In this document: in pieces, positions 25,621 through 33,740 of the stretch
Numbering within the stretch: the stretch's first letter is position 1
Layout: every line of letters starts with the position of its first letter
Assembly: GCA_021733795.1 (NCBI GenBank)
Contig: JAIPKB010000035.1
Location: 1 to 34,507, forward strand
Reading direction: 5' to 3'
DNA length: 34,507 nucleotides
Origin: Akkermansiaceae bacterium
Lineage (GTDB): Bacteria > Verrucomicrobiota > Verrucomicrobiia > Verrucomicrobiales > Akkermansiaceae
The notes under the pieces: generated by a model
The model's input: the letters and a program-made list of their open reading frames with translations, nothing else
Told to the model about the DNA's origin: nothing
Database searches by the model: none
Program-made: the position numbers and the translations under genes

Positions 25621-26526
25621 AGAACGCGGGCCCAGCGTGGCGGGTGGTATCGGCTTGTCCGGTGGATCGCCCGGCTGCCGGATCTTTCGCTCAAATACAT
25701 AATCTGGTGTTTTTATATCGTTGTCAAAATCCATTACCTGCCACCATTCCTTCGAGTCGCCCGAAACATTCAGCGGAATTATCCTCCATCCTACCAAGAT
25801 GGCTTCTTCGATCGGAATGTCATAGTGCCACATTCCAGCGATATCCTTTGGGAGGGTGTCTCGTTTGGTCATCCATAGCAATCCAGATTTCTCGGAAGGA
25901 TCGGGTGGCTTTCCGTCTTCGTGTCGCTTGTCAATATATGTGACCGGGATAATTACATGAGGCCCTGTCGGGCGATCTATATAGGCACCATTCTCGTAAT
26001 TGGGAAATCTGAGCGCGCATCGTAGCTCAAATGCGTGGACCAAAGCTTGCATAAACACCTTGTTTCCTGTGTTGGCCACGGGCGTTCCGAGCCGCACCAG
26101 AATCGCGCCCGATTCTTCGAGCAATGCCGGTATTTCCGCCTTTTTGCTCACGCTTGGCAACAGGTGTTCGTTCGCTTTGATCGCTGCTATATTACCGCCT
26201 TTGTCAGTTAGGATTTGAACGGTTTCGTTTTCAAATGAATCCAGAAAATCTCTACTAAGGTTATCAAAAGGTCCATAAGGCTGCGCCAAGTCCTTCAGCA
26301 ACATGGATTTCTTTTCGCTGAACGGCATGGGGGCCAGTCCGGGGAATATGACGTTCCTGTCTGGATCTGGAAGACTGGGACGGTCGCTCTGGTGCCGGGT
26401 TGGCGGCGCATCACCGGAAAGTGGCGTGTCTTGCGGTCCGGAACCCCTCCCGCATCTGGAGACACCAAAAACCGCCGCAGCAAGAAGCACGGCCGCACCG
26501 ACGAACATGATTGGCTGGGATTTCAT
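25576..26526 (-). CDS. Membrane-anchored hypothetical protein, coupled to the giant gene
   Basis: The 316-residue protein begins MKSQPIMFVGAAVLLAAAVF, an N-terminal membrane anchor or signal peptide ending near a Cys (SRCGRG). A proline-rich linker follows and then a globular domain of about 230 residues, e.g. LLKDLAQPYGPFDNLSRDFL, FELRCALRFPN, HVIIPVTYIDKRHEDG and IEEAILVGWRIIPLNV. The C-terminus is again proline-rich. I do not recognise the family. The ATG follows the stop of the giant gene with no gap (TGAATG), so translation is probably coupled and the two proteins may act together at the cell envelope. The last 15 codons overlap the paralogue relic and may have been altered by that recombination. 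Confidence 0.75.
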   Translation of the reverse strand: MKSQPIMFVGAAVLLAAAVFGVSRCGRGSGPQDTPLSGDAPPTRHQSDRPSLPDPDRNVIFPGLAPMPFSEKKSMLLKDLAQPYGPFDNLSRDFLDSFENETVQILTDKGGNIAAIKANEHLLPSVSKKAEIPALLEESGAILVRLGTPVANTGNKVFMQALVHAFELRCALRFPNYENGAYIDRPTGPHVIIPVTYIDKRHEDGKPPDPSEKSGLLWMTKRDTLPKDIAGMWHYDIPIEEAILVGWRIIPLNVSGDSKEWWQVMDFDNDIKTPDYVFERKIRQPGDPPDKPIPPATLGPRSGPPPLTEPDPPSTE

Positions 26527-29500
26527 TCAGGGTTGTTGTTTTGCCGGGTCGATTTGGATTTCGCCGAAGGCCCACGGGCGGTCGTCCCAGAGGGAGAATC
26601 CGTCAAGTCCGGCCTGCGTGTGCCAATAGGGATGGAGTGCGGTGCCGGCGGCCGCGTCACCGGGGGCGGCGGTGCCACTGTTCTTGCCGTTGCGGACAGT
26701 GACGCCCACTTTTTCCGAGTTTACCTGCACGGGTTGCCATTCATAGGAGTTTTGCATCCAGTTCCAGCGATCATCGAGTTGCCCACTCTGCGGCTCGGGT
26801 TCCGGATCATCTATCAGACCGGACGCCACCTTGAGGTTGGAGACCATGGCCTTCTGGGTAGAGGAACCGACAGCGAAGGAAACGCTGTTGTTGCATTCCA
26901 TCTTGGCATCCAGCAGGTTCATGTTCTGGGCATTGTAGATGGCGTCGAGAGTATTCACAAGCGTTGCGTCGTTTCCGCTGGCCGGCCGGGCGGGCGGCGC
27001 AACAACCTCCACGTAGTATGCGGAATCGTCAGCGGGCTTGCCATCGCGGGAATCCTTGAAAATCACTTTCCAGGCCGCGATTTTGGAGTCGCTCCCATCT
27101 CCGTTTGTGGAGACGATCTCCTTCCAGAGTAGGAAATCGATGACCAGCGGCACCTGATGCCAGTTCAGCAACGCCCGCATTCTGTTATTGGCTGTCCCGG
27201 CCTCAACCAAAGTGCGGCCGAAATAGGCCTTTCGATTCAGCATCGTGCCTGTTTCGACATAGCCTGCTGGAGGGGTTGAGAACTGCGCGATTGCATTATC
27301 GCCCGGATCCCAAGACCACCGCAATCCACACTGCGCCCATGTGAAATTGCCGTCCGGCAGGTTCTGTTTCACGCCTACCCAGAAGCTCTGGCCGGACGAG
27401 CCATCGCCAACATGGCGGCGCAGGGGCCAGTTGTGCATGGGGGAAAGCTGGGTATGGAATCCCTGGTCTTGTGAGCTTTTGAACGACGGCACCCTGCAGG
27501 TGATTCTGCCGGTGACGGCCCGGATCCTGCCTGCGGTGCCGCCGGCGGACTGGTCGTGGATGCCGGCGTAGTGGGGAGCCATCCCGCGTATGGGAAGCGC
27601 GTCCGAGGCATTCGGAAACGTCGATGAGTGCGCCTCACACTGATCCACGTTCACGGTGACGGTCACTTCGTCGGAGTCGATCACGGTGTCAGGATTGGCC
27701 TTCTCGTAGAGTTCCAGCCTCAGCTTCACGTTGCCGTAGGTGAGGCCTTCCAGCAGCAGATCGCGATAGCTGCCTTCCACCTTGGTGGAGATGGGGGCGG
27801 GCTGGTTGAGAAAGAGGGCCGTGTCCAGCGTGGCTGACGCGGCACCCGTCTGCTGGTTCTCCTGCATGGCGAGTTCCACGGGCTTGTCGCCCCAGCCATG
27901 CCCGTTGTCCTGCCAGTCGAAGACCCGCACGATGTTCACGCCGGATTTGGCTGGATGAACCAGACGCAGGCCTAGGGTGCCGTCGCGCAACCCCTTCTGG
28001 GGCCAGACCATAACCCGCAGCCGTCCCAAGGCGTGACCCGGTTGTTTTCCTTCGTTGAACGCGCCGTCCAATTCCAGGCGGTCGCTGGCGCTGTCCACGA
28101 TGTTGTTCGCGTTATCCGGCGCGACGTCCTGGTTGTCATTGTCGTTGTTGATGTCGATGACCGCCCCGCGGGGGGGGACGGAATTTTCGTAGGTGCGGTC
28201 CAGCGGCAGGCGTTTCGCGAGGGTGCGGATCTTGTCTGAAGCGTCGGGCAGGGAGTCGATGTATCCGTCGTTGTTGGCATCCACGGCCAGGTCGATGTAG
28301 GTCTTGGTCATTTCGACGGCGGCTTCGTAGGAGACGACTGGGAAGGTGGTGACGTCGGAGTGGTTGCCGGTGAGACCTGGGCCGGGGTAGAGGTCTCCGG
28401 TGGCGGGGGTGATGGCGTCCTCGATTACGAGGCCGGGGACGGGGGTAGCGGGCTCCACGATCATGGTGTAGTCAAAGTCCGGCCCCTCGGCGGTGACACC
28501 TTGGGAGGCGGAGCGGAAGCCTAAATTGGAGCCCTGCCATTGAATACGGAAGGTGTAGGTCTCATCCGCGCGGAAGACGCCGGAAACGGTCTTCTCTCCG
28601 CTGTATTGGCCGAAACCGCCGGATCGGAGGCGGTAAACCTCGGCTTCCTGTTTGGTCTCTGGATCGTAGCGGTATGCGACGAGGTGGTAGTCTTCGGAAT
28701 CGCTGCCGCTTTGGTCGCCCACGGCGAGTTTCATGGGGATGGTGGTTCCTGCGGCGGGGGGCTGGCCGCCGTCCGAGGCGTCGTTGGGGTGGGAGCCTTG
28801 GGCGTATTCGGAGCCGTCCGGGGTTTCGTCACCGTCGCTGTCGGGGTTATTGGGTTTGGTGCCGTAGGCGATCTCCATCTCCAGGGTGAGGCCGTCGCTG
28901 TCGGCGTCGCTCTGGAGGTTGGCATCGGGGGTTTTGGCTCCGGCGCACCAGAGTTGGTCGTAGCCGTCGGGGATGCCGTCGTCGTCGCTGTCGGCGTCGT
29001 AGATTCCGGTGCCCAGGGACTGTTCGTTGATGGAGGTGATGCCGTCGCGGTCGTGGTCCTTGCCGGGTGGATCGCAGCGGAAGGGGTCCACGTAAAAGGC
29101 GACTTCGGAGGCGGTGCGGATGGCGTCGGAGTTGGTGTCGCGCCAGAGGGAGGAGGCGGCTTCGGTGATGTCCCAGAGGCCGTCGTGGTCGGCGTCCTCG
29201 CGGAAGAGGGTGAGGGCGTCAGCGGGGGTGAGAACGGTATGCCAGACGCGGAAACGGTCGAGACGTCCGCGGGTTTTATTGTCCACGGGAGCGGGAGGAA
29301 CGGGGCTGAGGGTGGGATCGGGGCCGTAGAGGCGGCCCAAGCTGACGGTGGTGAAAGGCGCGCCGGTGATGGCGGGGTTGGTATAGGATTCGCTGCCGAC
29401 CTGCACGCCGTCGATGTAGAGGGTGACGACCGCGCTGGACATGGTCATGAGATAGTGGTGCCAGACTCCGTCGTCCAGAGTGCGCGGGGTGTCGATGCCA

Positions 29501-31830
29501 TAGGTCGCGATCGAAGGCGTGTGGGGCACGCCGTTGATGTGGTTGACATAGGAATAGCGGCCGGCGTGGAGGCGGCTGACGCCGTTTTTCATTTCAAACC
29601 AGATGCCGTTTGTCTCGATGGTGAGGCACGCCCAGTTGTAGGGAGTTTGGCCGGTGAAGGGCATGTATTGGCTGTGGCCGTGGAGTCCGGTGAGGCGGCC
29701 GGGGTTGTTGCGGACGCTGCCTGCCTCGATGTTGGCCCAGAACGAGACCGAGTAATAGGTCTTGTTGTCAAGAAGACTGGCGGGGACATGGATGCTCCCG
29801 GCGGCAGGCAAGGTGTTGGTGCGGGCGCATTTGGAAATCATGCCCTCGGGATCGGCGGACAGGATGGAAACCGGGGTGGCGTGGCGTCCGCCCGCGGTGC
29901 TATCCTTGAAAACCGATGCCCCCCCGACGGTTTCGATCGCCTCCAGGTCCCAGCGTCCGGCCATGGAGGAGAGCAGGGACGTGGGATCTCCGGTGGCGGG
30001 GTCGATCAGACCGGCGCTGTCGGGGGAGGCGGCCACGTTGTTGGAGCGGGGGGAGCCGTCCACGCCATCGAGAATGCCATCGAGGTCCTGGTCGGGATCG
30101 AGTGGATCGTAAAGGGCCGGGTTGTTCGCTTCGTAGTGGTCGGACTTGCCGTCACCGTCGGTGTCGGAGCTATCCTGGTGGGTTCCCAGGCGAAGTTCCT
30201 CGTAGTCGCTCAGATCGTCATTGTCGCTATCGTAGTCGTCCACGCGGACTCGGAGAAAGTGGCGGCTGGAGTCCCCGATGGCCACGCCCGCTTCGATGGC
30301 GGTGCCGTCGGAGATCACGGCGTCGCCCACGGATGTCCATGTGACGAGATCCACGCTGTGCTGCAAGGTGTATCGTTTGCCGGGGATGCCGGTCCAGGTC
30401 AGCACGATGCTCTCGGGGACGGTTTCCACGGTGCCGTCCTCGTGAAGGATATATGTTTCCGGCGTCAGGCGGCTTTCGGGGAGGAGAAGCCCGGCGGGCG
30501 GAACCGAATTGCCCGGATGGGTGCCCGCCGCGGCCTCGTCCTCATTGGTCCATCCGTCCGAATCCGGATCGGCTCCGGGAGTGTAAACCGGCAGAAGCTG
30601 GCCGTTGTTCGTGTTGAGTTCCCATGCGTCGGAAACACCGTTCCCGTTAGTGTCCCAGATGGCGGAGGCGGGCTGGATGGTTAGGATATGAGCGGCGAGG
30701 GCGACAATCGTCGAAATGATATGTGTTCGGGAAAATGCGGATCGGGAGGCGGATGGCGGCAGGCTGGAAGCCCGCCTTCCCTGACAGCCTGGAAGGCTTT
30801 CCTCCGGACGGGTGCGGCGCGGACGGCGGGGCTTGGGCGTGGAAGGGGCGGACGGTGGCGGGACGGCCGGATCCGCAGGCGGGGCGGGATCGGCTGGGAC
30901 CTGCGGGGCGGTGGTCTTGAACCAGTAGTGGAGGGTGATGTCCTGCGGCTTGGGCGGATTGGCCTTGAGGGCGGCTTCGGCGGCGAGGCGCGCGTTCTCG
31001 CGGGAAATGGCGGCGGCGTGGAGCCGGGGGCGCTCCTGGTTGTAGATCTTGTGAAGCTCGGTGATGATGGTCAGGTCGTTGGCTTTGTCGGCACCTTCGC
31101 AAACCGGGATGAAGGTGGCCGCTCCGGTTAGCGTGGCGGGCTGGCCAGCGGCGGCAGGCGTTTCGTTGGGGAAATCCGGCAGTTCCGGCGGCAGGTAGGC
31201 TCGGCCATTTGCGGACCACGCGGAGGCGATGCGGGAGAGATCCATCACAGTCCACATCATCATGAATTGATAGTGGGTGCCGTCGGTGCCGACGAATCGG
31301 CCGAGGCCCTGAATGTCGCGTAGGTCGATATTGGTCCAGAAGGAGACAGGTTCTCCGCCACCAACGGGCCATTGGCGGCAGAAGGCGCGGGGCGGGCGGT
31401 TGTCGGATAGATAAAGGGTGCCGCCCAGCAGGATGAACCGCTCGCGCGGGCGGCTGGCACGGAGAGCGGCGGCACGGGCGGAAAAGGCGGCACGTTCGGC
31501 GGCGGTGGGTTGTGGAACCGGCTCGGGCGGAGGCGGGATGGGGAGCGGCTCGATCCGTTGATAGGTGATTTGGCGTCCGCCCTGCTCGATGGTTTTCGCC
31601 TCGCGGAGATCGGCGGGGGCTGGCGTGTAGGGCTTGACAGCGGGAACGGGTGCCGGTGCGGGGGCGATGACGGTTTCGATCAGGCGGGGGAGGTTCGCAC
31701 CGGTGGCGACGGTGTCGGTGACGGCCTCCGCAAAGACCGGGGCTGGCTGGACATCCGTTAGTTTGGCGGTTTCCTGGGCGGGGAGCTGGGAAACGAGGAG
31801 GATGGCGGCAAGAAATCGGCGGGTTCTCAT
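26527..31830 (-). CDS. Giant secreted protein with TSP3-like repeats and LamG, possible two-gene fusion
   Basis: Starting at the ATG at 31830 (MRTRRFLAAILLVSQLPAQ, a signal peptide) the product has 1767 residues. Residues about 1-330 are a Pro/Ala-rich and globular region of unknown family. About 345-363 is encoded by a palindromic repeat (LPGCQGRRASSLPPSAS). About 367-390 (HIISTIVALAAHILTIQPASA) is a second signal-peptide-like segment followed by IWDTNGNGVSDAWEL. TSP3/EF-hand-like calcium motifs occur at about 395-440, 525-590 and 850-985 (DSDNDDLSDYEE, DTDGDGKSD, DADSDDDGIPDG). A LamG domain spans about 620-845. The C-terminal 780 residues are large unassigned beta-rich regions. The protein is probably surface-located and calcium-stabilised. 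No catalytic motif is visible. Confidence 0.8.
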   Translation of the reverse strand: MRTRRFLAAILLVSQLPAQETAKLTDVQPAPVFAEAVTDTVATGANLPRLIETVIAPAPAPVPAVKPYTPAPADLREAKTIEQGGRQITYQRIEPLPIPPPPEPVPQPTAAERAAFSARAAALRASRPRERFILLGGTLYLSDNRPPRAFCRQWPVGGGEPVSFWTNIDLRDIQGLGRFVGTDGTHYQFMMMWTVMDLSRIASAWSANGRAYLPPELPDFPNETPAAAGQPATLTGAATFIPVCEGADKANDLTIITELHKIYNQERPRLHAAAISRENARLAAEAALKANPPKPQDITLHYWFKTTAPQVPADPAPPADPAVPPPSAPSTPKPRRPRRTRPEESLPGCQGRRASSLPPSASRSAFSRTHIISTIVALAAHILTIQPASAIWDTNGNGVSDAWELNTNNGQLLPVYTPGADPDSDGWTNEDEAAAGTHPGNSVPPAGLLLPESRLTPETYILHEDGTVETVPESIVLTWTGIPGKRYTLQHSVDLVTWTSVGDAVISDGTAIEAGVAIGDSSRHFLRVRVDDYDSDNDDLSDYEELRLGTHQDSSDTDGDGKSDHYEANNPALYDPLDPDQDLDGILDGVDGSPRSNNVAASPDSAGLIDPATGDPTSLLSSMAGRWDLEAIETVGGASVFKDSTAGGRHATPVSILSADPEGMISKCARTNTLPAAGSIHVPASLLDNKTYYSVSFWANIEAGSVRNNPGRLTGLHGHSQYMPFTGQTPYNWACLTIETNGIWFEMKNGVSRLHAGRYSYVNHINGVPHTPSIATYGIDTPRTLDDGVWHHYLMTMSSAVVTLYIDGVQVGSESYTNPAITGAPFTTVSLGRLYGPDPTLSPVPPAPVDNKTRGRLDRFRVWHTVLTPADALTLFREDADHDGLWDITEAASSLWRDTNSDAIRTASEVAFYVDPFRCDPPGKDHDRDGITSINEQSLGTGIYDADSDDDGIPDGYDQLWCAGAKTPDANLQSDADSDGLTLEMEIAYGTKPNNPDSDGDETPDGSEYAQGSHPNDASDGGQPPAAGTTIPMKLAVGDQSGSDSEDYHLVAYRYDPETKQEAEVYRLRSGGFGQYSGEKTVSGVFRADETYTFRIQWQGSNLGFRSASQGVTAEGPDFDYTMIVEPATPVPGLVIEDAITPATGDLYPGPGLTGNHSDVTTFPVVSYEAAVEMTKTYIDLAVDANNDGYIDSLPDASDKIRTLAKRLPLDRTYENSVPPRGAVIDINNDNDNQDVAPDNANNIVDSASDRLELDGAFNEGKQPGHALGRLRVMVWPQKGLRDGTLGLRLVHPAKSGVNIVRVFDWQDNGHGWGDKPVELAMQENQQTGAASATLDTALFLNQPAPISTKVEGSYRDLLLEGLTYGNVKLRLELYEKANPDTVIDSDEVTVTVNVDQCEAHSSTFPNASDALPIRGMAPHYAGIHDQSAGGTAGRIRAVTGRITCRVPSFKSSQDQGFHTQLSPMHNWPLRRHVGDGSSGQSFWVGVKQNLPDGNFTWAQCGLRWSWDPGDNAIAQFSTPPAGYVETGTMLNRKAYFGRTLVEAGTANNRMRALLNWHQVPLVIDFLLWKEIVSTNGDGSDSKIAAWKVIFKDSRDGKPADDSAYYVEVVAPPARPASGNDATLVNTLDAIYNAQNMNLLDAKMECNNSVSFAVGSSTQKAMVSNLKVASGLIDDPEPEPQSGQLDDRWNWMQNSYEWQPVQVNSEKVGVTVRNGKNSGTAAPGDAAAGTALHPYWHTQAGLDGFSLWDDRPWAFGEIQIDPAKQQP
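30742..30801 (-). repeat. Bipartite palindromic element inside the giant ORF
   Basis: On the plus strand GGCT-GGA-AGCC (30762-30772) and AGCCT-GGA-AGGCT (30786-30798) are two adjacent hairpins with the same GGA loop. They encode QGRRASSLPPSAS in the minus-strand frame and lie directly before the internal signal-peptide-like segment. The composition differs from both flanks. Confidence 0.6.
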
Positions 31831-32355
31831 GGGATTGCTCTTGTCCAACGGACAACGCGATTCCTAGCAAAACGCCCAATCCCTGCAAGCAAAAAATGCG
31901 CAGATCGGAAATTATCCCAAAGGCGGCCCATGCATAATCATGTTAGACCATCAAACCTTTATCTAACGTGAAATGTGTCATATTCTAACGTAATACTATC
32001 CGGTTAATGGCGACAACTCGCGCTTGCTATGGGTTGTAACTCATTGATAGTGAACAGGAAATCTATTAAGCGTGGCGACAAAGTCCTTGGGTCCCCCCAC
32101 CCCCATCCAAATCCTATGAAAGGTGCCTTTTTCAGCTTTACACTTTTTTTGCATGGAAAGTTGCTAGGGATTGACCGGATTCCGAGGGGTTCGGACGAGG
32201 TGCATCCCTACGGCCATAAGGGTTAGGCGCGTTTAGGGCAAGTTCGCCGGACGGGGTTTTTCGACCTAACCGAGGTGTAAAGCAGTGTAAAGCAAACCCC
32301 CAAAAAGTGTAAAGCAGGGCGGTTTTTGTGGCGGGACAACCGTGGGCGGCGGAGA
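31831..32355. other. Non-coding region between the giant gene and the SDR gene
   Basis: This stretch of 525 bases is clearly lower in G+C in its first half. TCTAACGT occurs at 31962-31969 and 31984-31991, and a TGTTAGA site lies near 31941-31947, which suggests a regulator-binding or promoter region for the giant gene. GGTTAGG (32221-32227) and CCTAACC (32265-32271) form an inverted repeat. The GTGTAAAGCA repeats follow. A 65-codon frame at 32029 has no protein-like character. Confidence 0.45.
32275..32316. repeat. Three direct GTGTAAAGCA repeats
   Basis: GTGTAAAGCA occurs at 32275-32284, 32285-32294 and 32307-32316, the first two in tandem and the third after 12 bases. They lie 40-80 bp past the stop codon of the SDR gene. 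Confidence 0.8.
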
Positions 32356-33516
32356 TCAGGAATCCGGCCCGTCGGGGAAGGAAATCCGGGGTTGCCACCC
32401 GAGTTCCGCCCCGATGGCAGTGATCGACGCCAGGGTTTCCGGCACGTCCGCCGGATGGGGGGCCTGATGCTCCACCAGGGGCGTGGCGGTTTTCCTGGTG
32501 GCTTCCAGCATGTCCATGACCGAGTGGTTGCGGCCGGTGCCCACGTTCAGGACCACCGAGCCGGGGCCGGGCCACCGCAGCGCCAGTTCCACCGCCCGGG
32601 CCACATCCGACACGTGGGTGAGGTCGCGGCGCTGGCTGCCGTCCCCGTTGATGACCACCGGCTGGCCCGCCTCGATCCGGCGGCGGAAGCACTCCATGGC
32701 AAGGTCGGGGCGCTGGCCCGGTCCCCAGACCGAGAAGAACCGCAGCGCCACGAACCGCAGGCCGTGCATGCTGGCGTAGAGGCGGCCCCACTGCTCGCCC
32801 TGGAGCTTGGTGAGCGCGTAGGGGCTGCACGGGTCGGTCGGACCGTCCTCGCGGGCTGGAAGGGGCGTCTCCGGGCCATAGACGCTGGATGGGGGGAAGG
32901 AAGAGTCGAAGGTTGAAGGTCGAAGGTCGAAGGTCGAAGGTCGAAGGCCGAAGGTCGAAGGTCGAAGGTCGAAGGTCGAAAGTCGAAAGTCGAAAGTCGA
33001 AAGTCGAAAGTCGAAAGTCGAAAGTCGAAAGTCGAAAGTCGAAAGTCGAAGGTCGAAGGTCGAAAGAGGAAGAGGAAGAGGAAGAGGAAGAGGAAGAGGA
33101 AAAGGAAAAGGAAAAGGAAAAGGAAAAGGAAGAGGAAGAAAAAGAGGAAGAAAAAGAGGAAGAGGAAGAAGCGGCCTGAAAGCCTGACCTTCAGACTCCT
33201 CGATCCGGCGGCAGAATTTCAGCAGGCGCAGGGTGCCGGTGACGTTGGTGGAGTGGTAGCCGATTGGATCGTGGATGGACGGGCGCACTCCAGCCAGCGA
33301 GGCGAGGTGGACGACGGCATCGAAGACCCGGTTGGGGAAATGGTTCTGGCGGATGTCGAACTGGTGGAACAGCACCCCATCCGGCAGCGGCGGTTTCGGC
33401 GGCAGGTAGTCCAGGGCGGTGACCCGGTGGCCTGCGGCGTGGAGTTGGTGGACGATGTGGCGGCCGATAAAGCCGGAGGCACCGGTGACGAGGACGGAGA
33501 GCGGGGCGTGGATCAT
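32356..33516 (-). CDS. NAD-dependent sugar-nucleotide epimerase/dehydratase (extended SDR) with a repeat-encoded insert
   Basis: With the ATG at 33516 the protein has 386 residues. The Rossmann motif TGASGFIG is at residues 11-18. The conserved LASLAGVRPS, the active-site Ser in SSVYGPETPLP and the YxxxK motif (Y-A-L-T-K in SPYALTKLQGE) are present. RFFSVWGPGQRPDLA and the NGDGSQRRDLTHVSDVARA stretch follow as in UDP-glucuronate/GalE-type epimerases. Between EESEGQAF and PPSSVYG, where relatives have only a short strand (xxFVxASSSSVYG), about 90 residues are inserted. They are LPLFLPLFLPLPFPFPF followed by STFDFRL-type heptads, encoded by a hexamer and a heptamer tandem array. The frame is currently open. 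Two further in-frame ATGs upstream (33561, 33549) are possible but give no better fit. Likely role: synthesis of a nucleotide sugar for surface polysaccharide. Confidence 0.82.
   Translation of the reverse strand: MIHAPLSVLVTGASGFIGRHIVHQLHAAGHRVTALDYLPPKPPLPDGVLFHQFDIRQNHFPNRVFDAVVHLASLAGVRPSIHDPIGYHSTNVTGTLRLLKFCRRIEESEGQAFRPLLPLPLFLPLFLPLPFPFPFPFPFPLPLPLPLPLPLSTFDLRLSTFDFRLSTFDFRLSTFDFRLSTFDLRPSTFGLRPSTFDLRPSTFDSSFPPSSVYGPETPLPAREDGPTDPCSPYALTKLQGEQWGRLYASMHGLRFVALRFFSVWGPGQRPDLAMECFRRRIEAGQPVVINGDGSQRRDLTHVSDVARAVELALRWPGPGSVVLNVGTGRNHSVMDMLEATRKTATPLVEHQAPHPADVPETLASITAIGAELGWQPRISFPDGPDS
32905..33065 (-). repeat. Tandem heptamer array, 23 units
   Basis: The 161 bases consist of 23 successive 7-bp units, mostly GTCGAAG or GTCGAAA, with two single-base variants (GTTGAAG, GCCGAAG). 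The units are homogeneous in blocks (GTCGAAG at both ends, GTCGAAA in the middle). In the minus-strand gene they encode a 7-residue repeat (STFDFRL-like). Confidence 0.93.
33066..33170 (-). repeat. Purine hexamer tract (GGAAGA/GGAAAA)
   Basis: About 105 bases of GAGGAA and AAGGAA hexamers directly abut the heptamer array. They encode a Leu/Pro/Phe low-complexity stretch in the SDR gene. The plus strand is pure purine, so this is a strong strand-asymmetric tract. Confidence 0.88.
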
Positions 33517-33740
33517 GCCACGGCGGCGGAAGTCAACTGGTCTCTGCATCCCCTTCCTCAATTTCCGCGTTTTTTGCTTGCGTTCCCGGCCCGATTCTAT
33601 CAGGCTGCGCCCATGAGACGGCTACCCACCCTCGGCTACCCAGGCGGCGTTTACCCAGGCGGCGTTAACACCTGCGCGTGCGGGCGCGCACGCATTATGC
33701 GCACAGGTATTCACCGGTTTTTCGGTATAACAAAACTGTT
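33517..33740. other. Intergenic region and group II intron target with hairpins
   Basis: The region holds two 14-bp direct repeats TACCCAGGCGGCGT (33637-33650 and 33652-33665). A perfect hairpin GCGTGCG-GGCG-CGCACGC (33676-33693) follows, enclosed by ACCTG/CAGGT (33670-33674 and 33704-33708), and a small ACCG-CGGT hairpin lies close to the intron start. No gene is visible. Insertion just downstream of stem-loops is typical of some bacterial group II introns. Confidence 0.5.

Noticed and set aside
28540..30684. A 714-residue open frame on the plus strand
   Set aside because: It is antisense to the giant gene and its Val/Gly-rich repeats mirror the Asp/Gly calcium motifs of the real frame; a product of high G+C.
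32029..32226. A 65-residue plus-strand frame in the non-coding region
   Set aside because: Biased composition, no conserved pattern, and it covers regulatory-looking repeats.
32905..33065. Possible CRISPR array
   Set aside because: The units are 7 bp and contiguous, with no spacers.
32889..33179. A plus-strand frame with Lys/Val/Glu heptads and a poly-Glu end
   Set aside because: It is only the translation of the tandem arrays on the opposite strand of the SDR gene.
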